A stretch of DNA of 64,000 bases from Ganoderma boninense (lineage: Eukaryota; Basidiomycota; Agaricomycetes; Polyporales; Polyporaceae), in assembly GCA_002900995.3 (NCBI GenBank), contig CM035307.1, forward strand, positions 124,001 through 188,000. The letters are read 5' to 3'. Under the pieces are notes generated by a model that did not search any database, was not told the DNA's origin, and worked only from the letters and a program-made list of their open reading frames with translations. The first letter of the stretch is position 1. Each line of letters opens with the position of its first letter. This document shows positions 1 to 10,578 of this stretch, piece by piece. The translations under genes and the position numbers were made by a program.

Positions 1-3000
1 CCCAGGCTGATCCGTCAACACGCCACTCTATGGGCACAAGCGGCGTGCTGATGATGACCATTCCGGCAATGAGAACCCAGGAGAGGAGCCACGGGAACCA
101 GAAACGCTTGAATATTTTGGGAATTTCCTTGAAGAAGTTTGACCGCTCGACTTCCTTCTTCGTAGCGCCCCACGTCATATTGTACGAGAGGCAATGAGCG
201 AGAATCGCCTGCGAAACCGGAATTGAGAGCCCGCCAAAGAAGAAGAAGCTATAGATGGAATTTAGTCGCTCTCGCCGCTAAGGCTGAGTTGGAGGACGCA
301 CAAGAACGGAATCCAAGTAATGTTCTCGAGCATTGAGCTAAGCTGCAAAGTTGATCAGCAAGCTATCCTTTCGAAACTTCATGTCGCTTACGAAGGGCTT
401 ATGGCCAAGGCGGTATTCAAGGAGCGTAAACCCCACATTTCCAGAGCCGAAGAAGACGACAGTAACGGCGAGCCAGACTTCGAAACTATGCTGGTAGAAT
501 CCGTCGACCGGGAATTGGAATCCAAGGAGTACATAGTTCAAGATGCTGATCGTGATCGCGGCGGAGATACCGTCTGCCATAAACGAAGCCGTCAACAACG
601 CCCCCGCGGGCACCCGATATGAAATGCTCACAGTACGAGAACATGTAGGCCATCATTGAGAACTTGTAATGAAGAGGTGCGCCCGACCACATGAACCGGC
701 GGATCTGGTGTGCGATAGGACCCTTCCTCCACCATTGCACAAGCGGGTTGAAAAGGAGCTCATTACATCCTGTGGGAGGCCTTCAGCAGTTACATCGAGC
801 CTGGCATGTACACGATCGCTCACCATACGCGTATTTTTGCCAGCGATTGAGCTCGTCGTCGACAGTGAGCGAGACACCCTCCTTGAAGCCGCCCTTCGAG
901 TACGTTGCCCAGCGAATGATATACCCTCGACGCTGCAAACGGAGCGCCATGTCGAAATCCTCTGATACGTTGGACTCGGACCAGATCTTCTCTTGACCAT
1001 CAGCTGGATCGACGAAAGCTGCATCTTGAAGCGCCTTCCAACGTAGGAACGCGTTGTGACCGACGAAAGGCGCGACTTCGCCATTCGCAGCGCCTGTGTC
1101 AACGGCGTCAGTCACGAAGCCAAACCTCCGACCTCGCATATGATGACCTACCGAGCGAGATGCACTTGTGGATCCGACGTGTAAAGTAAGCCATACCGTT
1201 CTCGAAGTAGTGATGCGCGACCTGCATCACGTCCGACTCGTGCTGGATGATCGCCACTGTCGGGCACTCGGCCATCTCCCGCGCCGCGTCTCGCAGACAA
1301 TCCTCAGGTACGACGGTATCTGAATCCACCAGTAGGACGATCTCGCCCAGCCGGCAGGCGCGCCCGTTCGCTGCCCATGGACGGAACCGCCGCCCGCTCG
1401 CCTCGTAGACCTCGTCGATGGCCATCTGGAGCGCCTTCTCCTCAAGGTCGTCGTAAGCGTCCGACTGCGAGCCACACTCGCTCTCAGCACGGGTGCGCAC
1501 GCGCTGGCCCTGGCCGCGATTGATGCCTCCCTGGTCCTCACCGTCGTGGTTGCGGTATTGCATCCCGTAGCGTACCTCGTCGCCATTCGGGGATGGGGCC
1601 TCTTGCGTCGACGGATGCGCCCTCTCACGCGCGAGGAGATCCGCGAGGTGCTTCTCCGCCTTGAGGGACAGGGCCAGGGCGTAGTTCATATTCGACGCCT
1701 TCTTGAAGCGTCCGGCGCGGTTGAAGCCGCCAGGCGACGAGTCGTGTTTTGGCCGCGCGACCCAGCCGATACCGTGGTTGGCGTAGAAGATGATACGGGC
1801 ATCGCGCTCTTCGACGGACAGGAGCCGGAGACCGTCATCGTTGATGAAAATTGTCGAGGTGCCTCCCTGGCGAGCGTATGTCTGCATGGCCCTCTTCAGC
1901 GACTCGATGGAAGGCGCTCTTCATCCGGTTGTTAGCGCACATCGGTCGAGGGACTAGCAAGGCACTCACAAGACCGTGTCCAGGCTCTCCTTGTACACAG
2001 GCATCTGGATGGTGATGTGTGGTAGGTTGTTGTCTACGCCCTTATTCGGGCGTGGGGGGACAGCGGAATAGTACTTCGAGTTCTTGTGGTACTGGCCAAC
2101 GGGTCCGATGCACATTGAGACGTTCTGAACAATCTGGAGGGTGAAGAACTACCAACACCGGGGCTAGATAAGGATCGTTTCCCCATGAACGCCGAGGAAA
2201 GCTTACCCAGGATACACAGAAAGACAGGGGAAAGGTAGCGCACAACACGAACCGCAGGTAACCCCCCGCGAGCTGGAACTCCTGCAGTAAGACGTTCACG
2301 CCGCGGCCGATGAAAACTGCACCGAGCAGCATATGTCAGTTTCATAATAACGCCGAACGCTCGAGTACCCAGCCAGAAAGAAACAAAACGACGACTCACA
2401 TGTACTCAGCCCGGCCGCGATTCCGTTGTAGAACGGAGCCAGAAGCACCGCCCTCCTCGGCTCGGGGCCTGTCTCCAGGTCCTCATCTCCGAGCGCGCCC
2501 TTTTCGTTCAGCGCGATTCCCTGATCCAGCCCGAGGTCGTCCAAACTCATCCCGAGCACACCGCCTGAGCCTACGAAAACCCCGCGGGGGGTAGCTCTGC
2601 CCGTAGTACCGGTGCCGAGCGCGGGCAGGGACATGCGACGTTGCCTGTTGGATGCTCGAGTGTTCAAGTGCTGGGTGGAACTGGCCGATATCGACTCTGC
2701 GGAAGACACCGAAGCATACTGTCAGCACAAGTGATATGAAATATGATGGATCGAGGGGAAGTCGCGGAGAGATAGCCCGATGGCTCGTCGCGAGGACTAA
2801 TGGCCGTCACGGCTTAAAAGCCGCATATAACCGGATATCTGGGCCGAACAACAGAGGGCGGGAGCATGAACGTTGGATAACGACGACTCACCGTGCATGC
2901 TGGCCGGACGGCTGCTCAAGCTCGTCGTATGCGACGGTGCGCCGCGAGAGCGCCACAGAAGCTTGATGAGTCGGTCCTCGAAATCGTGGCAGGTCGGGAC

Positions 3001-3895
3001 GATTGTATCGATTGAGTCTGACCATACCACCAGAACGCGTTCGTCGCGCTGAAGGTGTCAAAATATTTGTCAGTGCAATGAACGTGAACGTTGATCATGG
3101 AGAACCAGACTGGACCGAAGACTGTCTATCTCGTCGTTTCGTTTTAAGACGCCTTACGTGTCCCAGTCCGTCTCGATGACTTCGAATCTTACTCTCTACC
3201 TCCCTGATAGGCCTAAGCAACTCGATTAAAGAACACTTCCGCGCAATAACGCGAAGAGCAGCCATGGCCACAACGCCAATGACAGGAATCCGCTGGAGGC
3301 GCTGGGTGCGCCGTTCAAAACAAGCTTCCTTCGCTGTCTCAGCAGGTGCCGCCGCATGCCGCCATAATATCGGGGCCGAGTACAGAAGGGCTTTGGCGAG
3401 ATGACGCTCCGGGATGGACAAGCCGTGTGCGAGCCTGAGGGAAGGGACTCACAATGAAAGCCGCGCTCTGCTCCTTGTCTGCGGTGGGCAGGTCGACCAT
3501 CGTGTCCAAGACCTGGATGCGGGTGTTCACATCTATGTAGATAGACTTGTCTTCCGGTCCACTATGATCGCTATCTTGTCAATAAACTCAACTTCCGAAC
3601 TATGACGAGACACGTACACCTCAACGAACGCAGCGTGGACGGCTGCGCTTCGAACCTTGACCGCAACGGCGGGATTGAGAACACGCACCGCAGCCTCGAA
3701 GGGTTCAAGTCCTAGATCCTCGTAGGGAAACAGGCGGTACTCGCCGCTCTCGATGCGGAGGGCGACACCGACAGCGATGTTGTCTTCGTTGGGCCGGAAC
3801 CAGGCATCGCCCTGGGTCTGCTTGAAGATGTGATGGAGGAAGGCGTCGTAGCGGTCGTAGTCCATCGGTGCCGGGGTCGTACGGCTCGCAGGCAT
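1..3895 (-). CDS. GT2 family membrane glycosyltransferase (partial, cut by window edge)
   Basis: A processive-type family 2 glycosyltransferase, expected to be an integral membrane enzyme making a cell-surface polysaccharide; the substrate is unknown. Exons read on the minus strand as 3895-3618, 3561-3453, 3048-2892 and 2696-about 2404, then further short exons to the window edge; junction phases fit. The N-terminal part (DYDRYDAFLHHIFKQTQG, then DTMVDLPTADKEQSAAFI and RDERVLVVWSDSIDTIVP) matches the extra N-terminal domain of fungal GT2 proteins (I believe DUF7928). The catalytic part shows LLVDSDTVVPEDC (DxD-like), SESNVSEDFDMALRLQRRGY (the ED motif) and DDELNRWQKYAYG (Q/RxxRW-like). Hydrophobic helices follow (ISILNYVLLGFQFPVDGF, SFFFFGGLSIPVSQAIL). 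The ATG at 3895 directly follows a possible acceptor, so one more 5' exon is possible. The 404-bp intron at 3452-3049 is unusually long and holds a 100-codon open frame. Confidence 0.88.
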
Positions 3896-5112
3896 CTAGA
3901 GGTGTATAAGTAAGCTGGGCGTTCGACCGCTCTACTTCGCTGGTAGCGATGGGATCCTTCAGGTTTGGAAAGCCGGTTGACGCAGGGGATATATGGTTCG
4001 CCGTACCGAGTTCGCAGTTCCACCGTCCATGCCTGCCAAGAATACGCTCGCTGACCACGAGCCTCTTCTCCTTCCTCAGAACCCTGAAGGACAAGGTGAC
4101 AACCGAAGCTGACGACATCTTCGCAGTACACTGTTGGACGCGCGCCGATTGAGCGATGAATGCGGCATGCACTGGGGGTTCTATCGTCCCTCTCCGAAAA
4201 GCTATGTCCAAACGGGTCAATACGGCTTCGTACTTCATCCACAGATGTCGCATTCGGGACACGATCGCAGGAGGACGGCGACGTCCACAACCGTTCCCCG
4301 TCGTACGCATCCCGACAATGCCCTTCGAGAAAGTGGGCTCCCTGTATGCGCGGCATCTCCTTTGATCGAGCGCATACATGCGCGTATGCGAGGCCGCTGC
4401 GCCCCCGAGCCGCGAGCAGAATCCCTGCGTGGATGGCGTAACTCGCGGTGCTGTCGGATACAGTCGCTTCCCCGCTGATATAGTCAGCAACGGCGATATA
4501 GATTTGAGCAAAGCCTTCGAACACCTCAACGCACCGTTTATAGCTCCCTTCGTCTGCCTCTCTGAGCACACGCCACTAATGCCGATGACGAGAAACATGG
4601 TACCGCGGTGACCGTGGCAGCGACCACACGAGGGAACGGAGGGTTGCATTGGAGATACAGCGCGTTGGCTCTAAATTTGAAGACATGGTCGAGGCAGGGA
4701 ATCGAGCGAACGTCCATTCCTTCCAAATTGACAAGAGGGAATGGGCCGCGTGTCGGATATGCAGACGAGCCCAGCTCTCCAAACAAACCGACGCTGACAC
4801 CCGTAGCAGAACACCAGAGAATGATGACGGGTAAAATCCGCCTCTCTGTTGTATAGGAACTCCACGTACCAGGGAAACTCAGTCATATTCGAGGACACGC
4901 CGCTTGCGCACACGCGACGGGCATCTTGAAACGGACATCTTGAGCGTGGTATCGTTCCCAACAGTGGGCCTATCAGTCAGAAACCATAGCGAAGACGTCT
5001 CTTTGCAGGTATCCATGGAATCCATGCCTATGAGATGTGATGCTCGGAAGAACTCATACGTCGATAACTTGCTTGCTGGGACGTTGCAAGACTTTGCCAG
5101 GTATCCATGACC
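3896..5112. other. intergenic stretch, no recognisable gene
   Basis: The minus strand has two overlapping long open frames (about 4649-3705 and 4569-3712). Their translations show no domain I know and overlap the start of the GT2 gene out of frame. The stretch probably holds the GT2 promoter and 5' exon or leader, and the left flank of the retrotransposon. I see no tRNA or repeat. Confidence 0.4.
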
Positions 5113-5573
5113 GCGGATTCGAGGGTAGGGAGCAGTGAGCGAGGCCTCTGCCACGCGACAGCGCCTGTCTCCAGCGCGCGCCTTCGCCGCTGGCCCCGCT
5201 GACACTTGCTCCTCGATCGGTGCTGGCGCAGCCCAGCAGACACCATCGAGCGAGCAGATGGGTGACTCAGCGCTACGTCGTCCGTGCGTCACCGCTGGCA
5301 GCGAGGACAAGAGCAGGTCGCGGGGCTCCTGTCCCGCAACTTTTCCTCCTTCCACGCTCGGTGAGCACGCCTCGGCATGATTCCAGCTTTTACTTGAAGC
5401 TGACGCTCCATCACGCGCAGATCTCCTTGAGTTGAAGCTGCCACATCACCCACTGCCAGGCACCGCTTCTCATCTGCGTGTGGTAAGTGGGCATCCGCCC
5501 AACATGGCATTCATCGTGGCTCATTTATCTTTTACAGTCGTACTCCTCTTTTGTATTGTAGTTCTCGCGCAAC
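5113..5573 (+). repeat. A1 split direct repeat (left end of retrotransposon)
   Basis: Repeated at 9983-10444. The copies agree over the whole block from the GAGGGTAGGGAGC start to a shared CTCGCGCAAC end, apart from one extra C near the 5' edge of A2 (position 9990/9991). It ends just upstream of the gag-like start and probably carries the element's promoter. Confidence 0.9.
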
Positions 5574-5596
5574 TATCTGCTTCGCCATCAACTCTC

Positions 5597-6925
5597 ATGG
5601 CCGAGAATCATGCCGGCACTCAGGCGAATCCTGGGGATAACCCCCATTCCCGTCCTCAGAGCCGCTCATCGAGTCGTCGCTCGAGTCACTCCAGGTCTCC
5701 AACTCAGAACTCCAACGATTCCATCCGCGAACGTCTTGAGCATCTCAACAAGATTTTGCAAGACGCTATCGCCGGGCAAATCTCGGACGATGAGTTACTG
5801 GAGCGCCTCCAGCGAGAACACGCATCCGCCGAGGAAACCTCAGATATCCTCGACGAGCTGGCTCAACGACGGCGAGAACGGGGACCTCACCGACCCGATC
5901 CTGAAGAAGGAGAACATCGCCATGACTCTCGACCCGAGCCTCAAGGAGAGATGCTTCGGGACAGACTGTCTTGGGAGATCGTCAGGGCTAAGCTTGAAGC
6001 TCTCCGCTCTGTCAGCATGGGATCAGAGGATCCCATCGACCTTCTCGACGCTCTCCGAGATGAATCGGATTCTAAAGGAATACCTCAATCCGTGCTCGCA
6101 GTCGCACCCCATCTCGCTGATATCGGGATCACTTCCGAATCAGATCAACACATCGCTAAAACCCTCGAGATTCGTCAGAGCTTTTCGCGCGAAAAGGTCG
6201 CCGACCGTACCATTCCTCATCTACAGCTCGCGCCACTGGACGACCCTCTTCCCAAAGCAATTTGGCGGGATATCTTGGGCGATAAATACGTCAATTTCGA
6301 GAAGCTCTACGGGGCCATCGACTCTGCCTTCGATCACGATGATGAAGCGAAGGACTTTGCGAGCGGATATGTCCTCCTTAAGAAGGATCAAGTCAACGCC
6401 AGAAAGGCTGTGGAGTCCGAGTCTGACTGGACCCGTGTATTCGACGCTTGGGCTGCCGCTGTCAAGTTGGTCTTTCGTCACCGAGAATCCGAGCTCGATG
6501 CGTATAGGCGCCTCATTCTCAAGATATTTCGGGCTCGACGTGGAGAACCTCATATCGCGATTCGAGTCGATCGGGACGTACGCGAAGAGTATGCGAAAAC
6601 GCCTTTCCATCTCGATGATCGGTCGCGCTCGGAGATTCCTCTCTTCACTCACCTCACGAATACGTCCGCCTCCGCATCGTCGTCCAAGAGGCAAGGGTCC
6701 CTCCTCTCTCGTCTCGCGCCTACTAAGCGTCCTGCGGTGGTCTGCGAAAACTGGAATTTCGGCCGGTGCGACGACCCTTGCCGCGGCGCCCGAAAACACG
6801 GAGAATGCTCCGAGTGCGGGGCCAAGCACCGCGCCAAGGACATTCCCCAATGCCTCAAAAACCTCCAGGCCAGACGAGGCCGGCGAAGCGGCACTAGTGG
6901 CGGAACTGGCGCGTCGAGCGGCTGA
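5597..6925 (+). CDS. retrotransposon gag-like protein with cysteine/histidine zinc motif
   Basis: First frame of the element, about 440 residues. It is assumed to package element RNA. The N-terminus is Ser/Arg-rich (SRPQSRSSSRRSSHSRS), followed by charged helical segments. The C-terminus has a Cys/His cluster, CENWNFGRCDDPC then CSECGAKH and a final Cys, typical of nucleic-acid-binding knuckles in gag-like proteins of basidiomycete tyrosine-recombinase elements. The frame is open from 5432, inside repeat A1, with a hydrophobic leader. I prefer the ATG at 5597 because the leader is also present in the A2 copy, where it leads nowhere. A second frame overlaps the whole gene and continues into the reverse transcriptase. 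Confidence 0.7.
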   Translation: MAENHAGTQANPGDNPHSRPQSRSSSRRSSHSRSPTQNSNDSIRERLEHLNKILQDAIAGQISDDELLERLQREHASAEETSDILDELAQRRRERGPHRPDPEEGEHRHDSRPEPQGEMLRDRLSWEIVRAKLEALRSVSMGSEDPIDLLDALRDESDSKGIPQSVLAVAPHLADIGITSESDQHIAKTLEIRQSFSREKVADRTIPHLQLAPLDDPLPKAIWRDILGDKYVNFEKLYGAIDSAFDHDDEAKDFASGYVLLKKDQVNARKAVESESDWTRVFDAWAAAVKLVFRHRESELDAYRRLILKIFRARRGEPHIAIRVDRDVREEYAKTPFHLDDRSRSEIPLFTHLTNTSASASSSKRQGSLLSRLAPTKRPAVVCENWNFGRCDDPCRGARKHGECSECGAKHRAKDIPQCLKNLQARRGRRSGTSGGTGASSG

Positions 6926-8810
6926 AGGACCGCGGCGACTCTCGTCGGTCGCGAAGGGGAAGAGGAAAGCGACTAGTCCTCCTCCTGGACCATCTCTTCC
7001 GCATTTTCGTCGTCGTTTCGGTTGGAGAAAATCTGACCGAGAATTCATCTCTCCGGCCGCAGTAGGTACCGAAACGGCAGTACCTCTCCCGCGACCTCCA
7101 CAACATCTCCTCGACGACCCGACGATTCGCGCCGTGCTTAACCGCTATCGAGATGACATCAAGGTCGAGACCCCATTCCGTGTTGACCGTCTGCGAAGTC
7201 TCCTCGCCGATCATCCCAATCAACCTTTCGTAGAATCTGTTCTTTGGGGTCTCGAAAACGGATTCTGGCCACTAGATGAAGGGGACTGGAATCCGGACGA
7301 CGAAGTCTTCATGAATAACTATCCGATGGACGATCCCGATCTCGATGCCGTACGAGCCTTTCGGGATCGCGAAGTTAACGCCAATCGTTGGTCATCCAAG
7401 ATCGACGCGCATCTCGCGCCATGCATGAAGACATCCCCCATGTTTGTTGTCTGGCAAAACGAGAAGGCTCGAGTCGTCACCGACCATTCGGCTTCTCGCC
7501 TCAATGACGGAATTCCTCGTTCGGAAGCCAAAGTCCGGTACGACGACATGCACGACTTCGGCCAGATTCTTCACGATGCCAAACACGAGTTCCCCGACCG
7601 ACCATTCACTCTTTACAAATCTGACGTTAGCACAGCCTTCCTCAACCTTCCAGCACATCCAATATGGCAACTACGGCAAGTCGTCGTAGTCGACGACGAC
7701 TATCATATAGTCCGGCGACTCGTGTTTGGGTCTCGAGCCTCTCCACGAATCTGGTGCTCCGTATCCGCACTCCTGTGTTGGATCGCGATCCACAAATATC
7801 GCATACGAGGCCTCCTCGTTTACATGGACGACTTTTACGGATGGGATTTCGGAGAACCCGATCGGTTCCTCTTTTTTCGTGGTCGACTACGTCCTCCTCG
7901 ACAGGTGCGACTCCTTCTATTCTGGAACTTCATCTGCTGTCCCTATGGAGACGACAAACAGCTCGACGCACCACGTTTGAAGATTATCGGGTTCTGGACC
8001 GATGTCCTCTCCTTCTCCATCACCATGCCACCGTCCGTCATCGAAATCGCGATTGCAGCCATCAATCAGTTCCTCGCCTCACCGGGCCGGGGAAAGCTCC
8101 TCTCCGTGCTTGGCAACGCCTCGCCGGTCATCTTAACTGGATCCTCAACGTCATTCCCTGGGGCCGTCCTGCCCTCTCCTCGCTTTACGGCAAGATCGCA
8201 GGAAAGTGCAACCAGAACGGGTCCATTTTCTTGAATCGCGAGGTCGTTACCGACCTCGCTTGGTTCCGTGACATTCTTCCCGTAGCGATCGGTGTCCGCT
8301 TCGTCGATCAGGGCCGCTGGGCCCCCGAAGAAGCAGACATTACTGTCTGGTCTGATGCCGCTCTGCGGGGCGGTATGGCTTTTGTTTTCGGGCATTCTGC
8401 GTTTGTATATGAGTTCCCGAAAGGCCTCTTTGACCGTCCCGGTCACCCTGACATCTTCTTCTTCGAAATGTTCGCTATCGTCTCCGCTCTGTCTCTTTTT
8501 TGCTGAGTATCCGGAGCCTCCTCGTCGCGTCCTCTTCTTCACTGACAGCCTTAATGGTGTCGATTTGTTTCAGTCGCTTCGGGCTACCGACCCTCAGCAT
8601 AACGCACCCCTTCTCGCAGCTGCCGCTATTGTCCTTCAGACTGGTATTGACTTTCATGTTCTTCACATCCCCGGAAAAGATAACACGCGCGCTGACATGC
8701 TCTCCCGCCTAATGTATGAAGATTATATTCGTCAATATCCCGCCGACACAATTCGCTTTTTCTCCCCTCCGAGGGAGCTTCTTCCTTCTCGATGGAAGAA
8801 CAGCTTCTAA
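6926..8810 (+). CDS. retrotransposon reverse transcriptase-RNase H, interrupted by two frameshifts
   Basis: Copies element RNA into DNA. The frame opens upstream, overlapping gag, but conserved sequence begins after the gag stop. RT motif A is LYKSDVSTAFLNLPAHP; motif C is LLVYMDDFYGW; the thumb-side motif is DAPRLKIIGFW. RNase H follows with TVWSDAALRGGMAFV, FFFEMFAIVSAL, LFFTDSLNGVDLF and HIPGKDNTRADMLSRL, so all four acidic positions are present. The reading frame shifts near 8,085-8,110 (in CCGGGCCGGGG) and again near 8,495 (in a T run), so no single frame encodes the protein. Both sites are homopolymer-like, so these may be sequence errors and not decay. The end overlaps the recombinase frame by 19 bp. 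Confidence 0.8.
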
Positions 8811-9856
8811 ATGCACTTTCTCGCGGACAGAGGCGGATCCGTCCTGTCGCGCGACCTCGTCTCCCGCTGTCGGCCATTGACGAATATATTGCATATCTTC
8901 ATGCTCACGCTATCGAAAATTCAACGCGCCGTAATTATTCAACCGGGGCTCGTGATTACATTTCCTTTTGTTCGATCCATCATTTGCCGCTCGATCCGTC
9001 TCCTCTCACTCTTGCACGCTATGTTGCTTATACGTCTCGACGTATTGCCTCTGCCCCCAAATATTTATCCGGTGCTCGGCATTTTCTTAGTGATATTTTT
9101 CCTTCATTTGATACTGCCCGAAAACATCCTCTCGTCCAGACTACGATCCGCGGAAGCCGAAAGACGCGGGCAGACCCAGTCCACCGCAAACAACCTCTCC
9201 GTCTCTCTCACCTCCACCTCTTCCGTACCCAAGCCATCCATTCCCACAATTTCGACGACCTTTTATTTTACACTCTTCTCACCATTGCGTTCTACGCCTG
9301 CCACCGCATGGGTGAGCTCCTCGCCCCCCAAGATCACGACTGGCGAAAAATCATCCGGCGCCGATCATTCCTATCTGACGACCACGATCACGCGTCCTAT
9401 TGGCTCCCCTACAACAAGACCGACCCGTTCTACCATGGAACCTCAATTCTATTCTCCCGCGCAATCTCCTCCCAAAACATCGACCCAGTCGCCGCCCTTC
9501 GCGATTACGTCTCGCGTCGCGATCGTCTCCACGGCGCACGCACTGCTCTTTTTCTACGAGAGAATGGCACGCAACCAACCCGCTCCTGGTTCGAAAGACG
9601 TCTCTTTCAACACCTTCCCCGTCACCAGTTTGGCGGACACTCAGCACGCGCCGGTGGCGCCACCTATTACGCTTCCCTAGGCCTATCCGAAAACCTTATC
9701 ATGGCCAATGGCCGGTGGACATCCAAGTCCTGGCAAGACTACCTCCGTGACCACCCCACCATCCGCGCTGAAACTGAACTTCAAGCGTTGCGCCACGCTA
9801 TTCCTCGCGCCTCATCTTTTCCGACCTCCTCCATCCCCCTCACACAACAACAATAG
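8792..9856 (+). CDS. retrotransposon tyrosine recombinase
   Basis: A 354-residue phage-integrase-type tyrosine recombinase expected to insert a circular DNA intermediate. The N-terminal core-binding part has STRRNYSTGARDYISFC and a helical block near residues 40-110. Catalytic motifs in order: Arg in FYACHRMGELL, HxxR in FGGHSARAGGATYYASLG, then NGRWTSKSWQDYLRDHP, holding the Trp/His position and the nucleophilic Tyr. Length and motif spacing fit intact Ngaro/DIRS recombinases, and the frame is unbroken. The start at 8792 overlaps the end of the RT-RNase H frame, suggesting reinitiation or a separate transcript. Confidence 0.87.
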   Translation: MEEQLLNALSRGQRRIRPVARPRLPLSAIDEYIAYLHAHAIENSTRRNYSTGARDYISFCSIHHLPLDPSPLTLARYVAYTSRRIASAPKYLSGARHFLSDIFPSFDTARKHPLVQTTIRGSRKTRADPVHRKQPLRLSHLHLFRTQAIHSHNFDDLLFYTLLTIAFYACHRMGELLAPQDHDWRKIIRRRSFLSDDHDHASYWLPYNKTDPFYHGTSILFSRAISSQNIDPVAALRDYVSRRDRLHGARTALFLRENGTQPTRSWFERRLFQHLPRHQFGGHSARAGGATYYASLGLSENLIMANGRWTSKSWQDYLRDHPTIRAETELQALRHAIPRASSFPTSSIPLTQQQ

Positions 9857-9869
9857 CCCATTCCTTGAT

Positions 9870-9905
9870 AGCCTGTTCCCGTCTCGCTCGGAATGTATCG
9901 CTTTT
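9870..9905 (+). repeat. B1 split direct repeat
   Basis: A 36-bp motif beginning AGCCTGTTCCCGTCTCGCTC, found 14 bp after the recombinase stop and repeated exactly at 10472-10507. It is separated from A2 by 77 bp. Confidence 0.8.
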
Positions 9906-9982
9906 CGTCGGGGGTCCGGCAATCGTGCCGGCCTCGGAGGTCCTATCATCTATGTGCGCTAGCCACAGAGGTCGGCTTCACT

Positions 9983-10444
9983 GCGGATTCCGAGGGTAGG
10001 GAGCAGTGAGCGAGGCCTCTGCCACGCGACAGCGCCTGTCTCCAGCGCGCGCCTTCGCCGCTGGCCCCGCTGACACTTGCTCCTCGATCGGTGCTGGCGC
10101 AGCCCAGCAGACACCATCGAGCGAGCAGATGGGTGACTCAGCGCTACGTCGTCCGTGCGTCACCGCTGGCAGCGAGGACAAGAGCAGGTCGCGGGGCTCC
10201 TGTCCCGCAACTTTTCCTCCTTCCACGCTCGGTGAGCACGCCTCGGCATGATTCCAGCTTTTACTTGAAGCTGACGCTCCATCACGCGCAGATCTCCTTG
10301 AGTTGAAGCTGCCACATCACCCACTGCCAGGCACCGCTTCTCATCTGCGTGTGGTAAGTGGGCATCCGCCCAACATGGCATTCATCGTGGCTCATTTATC
10401 TTTTACAGTCGTACTCCTCTTTTGTATTGTAGTTCTCGCGCAAC
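9983..10444 (+). repeat. A2 split direct repeat
   Basis: Second copy of the A repeat (see 5113-5573), followed by a 27-bp spacer and then B2. It carries the same short open frames as A1 but is not followed by gag. Confidence 0.9.
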
Positions 10445-10471
10445 CCTCCCTACCCACCCTTGTATTTACGC

Positions 10472-10507
10472 AGCCTGTTCCCGTCTCGCTCGGAATGTAT
10501 CGCTTTT
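10472..10507 (+). repeat. B2 split direct repeat, right end of retrotransposon
   Basis: Exact second copy of B1. Sequence diverges on both sides (ACGGCAGC follows here, CGTCGGGG follows B1), which fixes the right boundary at or near 10507, 71 bp before the L10a ATG. Confidence 0.8.
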
Positions 10508-10578
10508 ACGGCAGCGACGACGAACGTCTCCACAACCGCGAACAGCCCTCAAGACCCAACGACCCCCGACCAAAAAGC

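Larger units (their letters stand above)
5113..10507 (+). mobile_element. tyrosine-recombinase retrotransposon (Ngaro/DIRS-like) with split direct repeats
   Basis: A complete 5.4-kb element in the order A1 repeat, gag-like frame, RT-RNase H frame, tyrosine recombinase frame, B1, A2, B2. The A copies (about 454 bp) appear identical over 5120-5573 and 9991-10444 (constant offset 4871). A 36-bp B motif is repeated at 9870-9905 and 10472-10507. This A1-ORFs-B1-A2-B2 arrangement and the use of a tyrosine recombinase instead of a DDE integrase are the hallmarks of Ngaro/PAT-type elements of the DIRS order. I see no aspartic protease, DDE integrase, methyltransferase or chromodomain. Near-identity of the A copies implies recent insertion. 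The right end lies in the promoter or 5' leader of the L10a gene. Outer ends are approximate because these elements make no target duplication. Confidence 0.85.

Noticed and set aside
3705..4649. A 314-codon minus-strand frame upstream of the GT2 start
   Set aside because: No recognisable motif. It overlaps the first GT2 exon in the wrong frame, and a second long frame competes with it.
5610..6925. The second frame overlapping gag as a separate protein
   Set aside because: Its composition is Ser/Arg-rich and mirrors gag. Only the part after 6926 has conserved RT sequence, so I treat the overlap as open by chance or as a frameshift region.
9978..10381. Short open frames in repeat A2 as genes
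   Set aside because: The same frames occur in A1, and they are non-coding repeat sequence outside the element's ORFs.
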